A DNA stretch of 64,000 nt from assembly GCF_003691585.1 (NCBI RefSeq), contig NZ_CP033169.1:3286001-3350000 (forward strand), in the 5' to 3' direction. The stretch is from Biomaibacter acetigenes. Lineage in GTDB: Bacteria; Bacillota; Thermosediminibacteria; Thermosediminibacterales; Tepidanaerobacteraceae. Within the stretch, counting starts at the first letter, position 1, and each line of letters opens with the position of its first letter. The notes beneath the pieces are model-generated. The model ran no database searches and was not told where the DNA came from. It saw only the letters and a program-made list of their open reading frames with translations. The position numbers and the translations under genes are program-made. Shown piece after piece: positions 62,969-64,000 of the stretch.

Positions 62969-63439
62969 CTAGAACGATAAAATGCCGCGAGGCAGGCTTA
63001 ATTTCAGAAATGTGGCAAATACAACATATGTTATTACGGAAAAAGCCACGGAAATACCTATGTTTTCCAAAATCCTCCGGGCACTGTTAATTATAAACAT
63101 CACCATGAGCATGAATATAATAGTGGACAGTATATAACCCAGAGGGTCCAGTATAAAACCGTAAATCAATCCCGCCACAATAGTTAAAGCAATCCTGACA
63201 TAAACATCTTTTTGCCCCTGGATATCCCATGAAATCTTTTGCTCATTTTTATTTTTGGAGCGACTTTCGGCCACCAGCAGTCCCACACCGCATATAATGG
63301 CGATTGCAGCCACAATTGTCGGAAACAATTTGGGTCCCACCTGGTCTCCAACCGCCAGAACGGGAATACGCAGGGTCATAATGAGATAAAAGACGCCGAG
63401 AATAATTGAAATTATGCCGCTCATTGTATTTTTGGTCAT
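62969..63439 (-). CDS. tctB: TctB-family small membrane subunit
   Basis: A 156-residue protein with four helices, the pattern of TctB small subunits (GPKLFPTIVAAIAIICGVGLL; LGYILSTIIFMLMVMFII). It pairs with TctA in the membrane. Weakly conserved as a family, assigned chiefly by position and topology. Both tctB and tctC lie on the same strand. Confidence 0.85.
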   Translation of the reverse strand: MTKNTMSGIISIILGVFYLIMTLRIPVLAVGDQVGPKLFPTIVAAIAIICGVGLLVAESRSKNKNEQKISWDIQGQKDVYVRIALTIVAGLIYGFILDPLGYILSTIIFMLMVMFIINSARRILENIGISVAFSVITYVVFATFLKLSLPRGILSF

Positions 63440-63504
63440 TTTATCATCTCCTTGTTTTCAGGGATAAGCCGATTTTAACAGCTTACCCCTGAAGGCCAGA
63501 ATAG

Positions 63505-64000
63505 TTATTTTATCAAGCCCACCTGTTTCAACAGGCTCTCAAATTCCGCACTCTGTTTTTCCAGATACGCCTTGTACTCATCGGCAGGCATGTAGTATTC
63601 ATACTGTCCCATATTTTTTAAGGCTGTTTTCCAGGAGTCCTGCTGCACCATCTTTCCGATGGCATCGCTCCAGTATTTCACCTGCTCGGGGGTCATATCC
63701 GGGGGGCCCATGACTCCGCGCCAGTGAGCAAACACCAGATCAATTCCCTGCTCTTTCCATGTAGGCACATCAGGCATTACTTCTACGCGCTTGTCGGAGG
63801 ATATGCCCAGTATACGGATCTTTCCGGCTTTATACTGTTCCAGGGTCTCAGCCATGCTTATGGTGATGGCCTTGATGTGTCCTCCCAGCAGTGCGGGGAT
63901 CTGCTCGCCGCCGGCTCCCGGGTACACCACAAACTTTATCGTACTGGGGTCAATACCGTAAGCTTTTGCCAGCATCAGGAACTGTATGTGGTCGTCGTTG
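63505..64000 (-). CDS. tctC: TctC/Bug-family periplasmic (extracellular) tricarboxylate-binding protein, C-terminal part
   Basis: Only the last ~165 residues are in the window; the frame continues past the right edge without a start. KFVVYPGAGGEQIPALLGGHIKA, SDKRVEVMPDVPTWKEQGID-type VMPDVPTWKEQGIDLVFAHW, WRGVMGPPDMTPEQVKYWSD and the C-terminal FESLLKQVGLIK match the Bug family. It captures the tricarboxylate for TctAB. In Gram-positives it is lipid-anchored, but the N-terminus is not visible. Confidence 0.92.
   Translation of the reverse strand, partial: NDDHIQFLMLAKAYGIDPSTIKFVVYPGAGGEQIPALLGGHIKAITISMAETLEQYKAGKIRILGISSDKRVEVMPDVPTWKEQGIDLVFAHWRGVMGPPDMTPEQVKYWSDAIGKMVQQDSWKTALKNMGQYEYYMPADEYKAYLEKQSAEFESLLKQVGLIK

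Overview
The window looks like the chromosome of a low-G+C, endospore-former-type Firmicute of the class Clostridia, probably an anaerobic thermophile-like lineage such as the Thermosediminibacterales (lineage is inferred from gene content, not tested). Supporting features are the strong AGGAGG-type ribosome sites with many TTG/GTG starts, a Trp T-box leader, WalRK with YycH/YycI, a YqhV-like protein, DUF362 ferredoxin proteins and a molybdopterin oxidoreductase. Most genes lie on the minus strand. The purA - tRNA - walRK - yycHI - htrA - rlmH order resembles the origin-proximal region of Bacillus and clostridia, here loosened by insertions.

Layout. 1-3.9 kb: end of an aminotransferase, two tandem type I-alpha glutamine synthetases divergent from a GlnR-like regulator, with a highly structured leader between the two glnA genes. 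3.9-11.6 kb: FCD-type GntR regulator, polyprenyl synthase plus UbiA prenyltransferase, ferritin-like protein, flavin reductase, MFS and EamA transporters, small ORFs and a truncated acetyltransferase. 11.8-18.6 kb: complete trpEGDCFBA operon, translationally coupled, behind a T-box with a UGG specifier. 18.7-25.6 kb: accessory stretch with a solitary type IIG-like restriction-methylation enzyme, an EamA fragment, VapBC, and a BlaI/M56 sensor pair without beta-lactamase. 25.6-39 kb: rlmH, molybdopterin oxidoreductase, htrA, DUF362 protein, an orphan AbrB antitoxin, a LarA-family protein and the WalRK operon with an extra metallopeptidase and an Ig-like secreted protein. 39-50.6 kb: a 120-bp tandem repeat, transporters, a sulfonate/nitrate-type ABC system, an M23/LysM/G5 cell-wall hydrolase, a doubly frameshifted M1 peptidase, and an HxlR/Fe-alcohol dehydrogenase pair. 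50.6-57.4 kb: three tRNAs, purA, a VIT-family transporter, an FAD protein, and isocitrate dehydrogenase. 57.6-64 kb: a tricarboxylate operon tctC-B-A, prpF-like, citD-E-F.

The genes form several coherent circuits. WalR-type direct hexamers (TGTWAH with 5-bp spacers) precede the wal operon, the Ig-like/yycHI segment and, as a four-hexamer array, the M23 hydrolase. A 15-bp site differing at one base lies at the GntR promoter and at the icd promoter, suggesting GntR controls isocitrate dehydrogenase. The tct-prpF-cit operon appears to import a tricarboxylate, isomerise it and cleave it, but its CitD has Lys where the prosthetic-group Ser normally sits.

Best candidates for undescribed biology are the glnA1 leader with competing terminator arms, the 120-bp tandem repeat ahead of the wal operon, the tagged palindromic REP-like elements abutting stop codons, the M56 sensor with a non-penicillin-binding extracellular domain, and the unusual CitD. 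No CRISPR array, prophage, rRNA or intact insertion sequence was seen.
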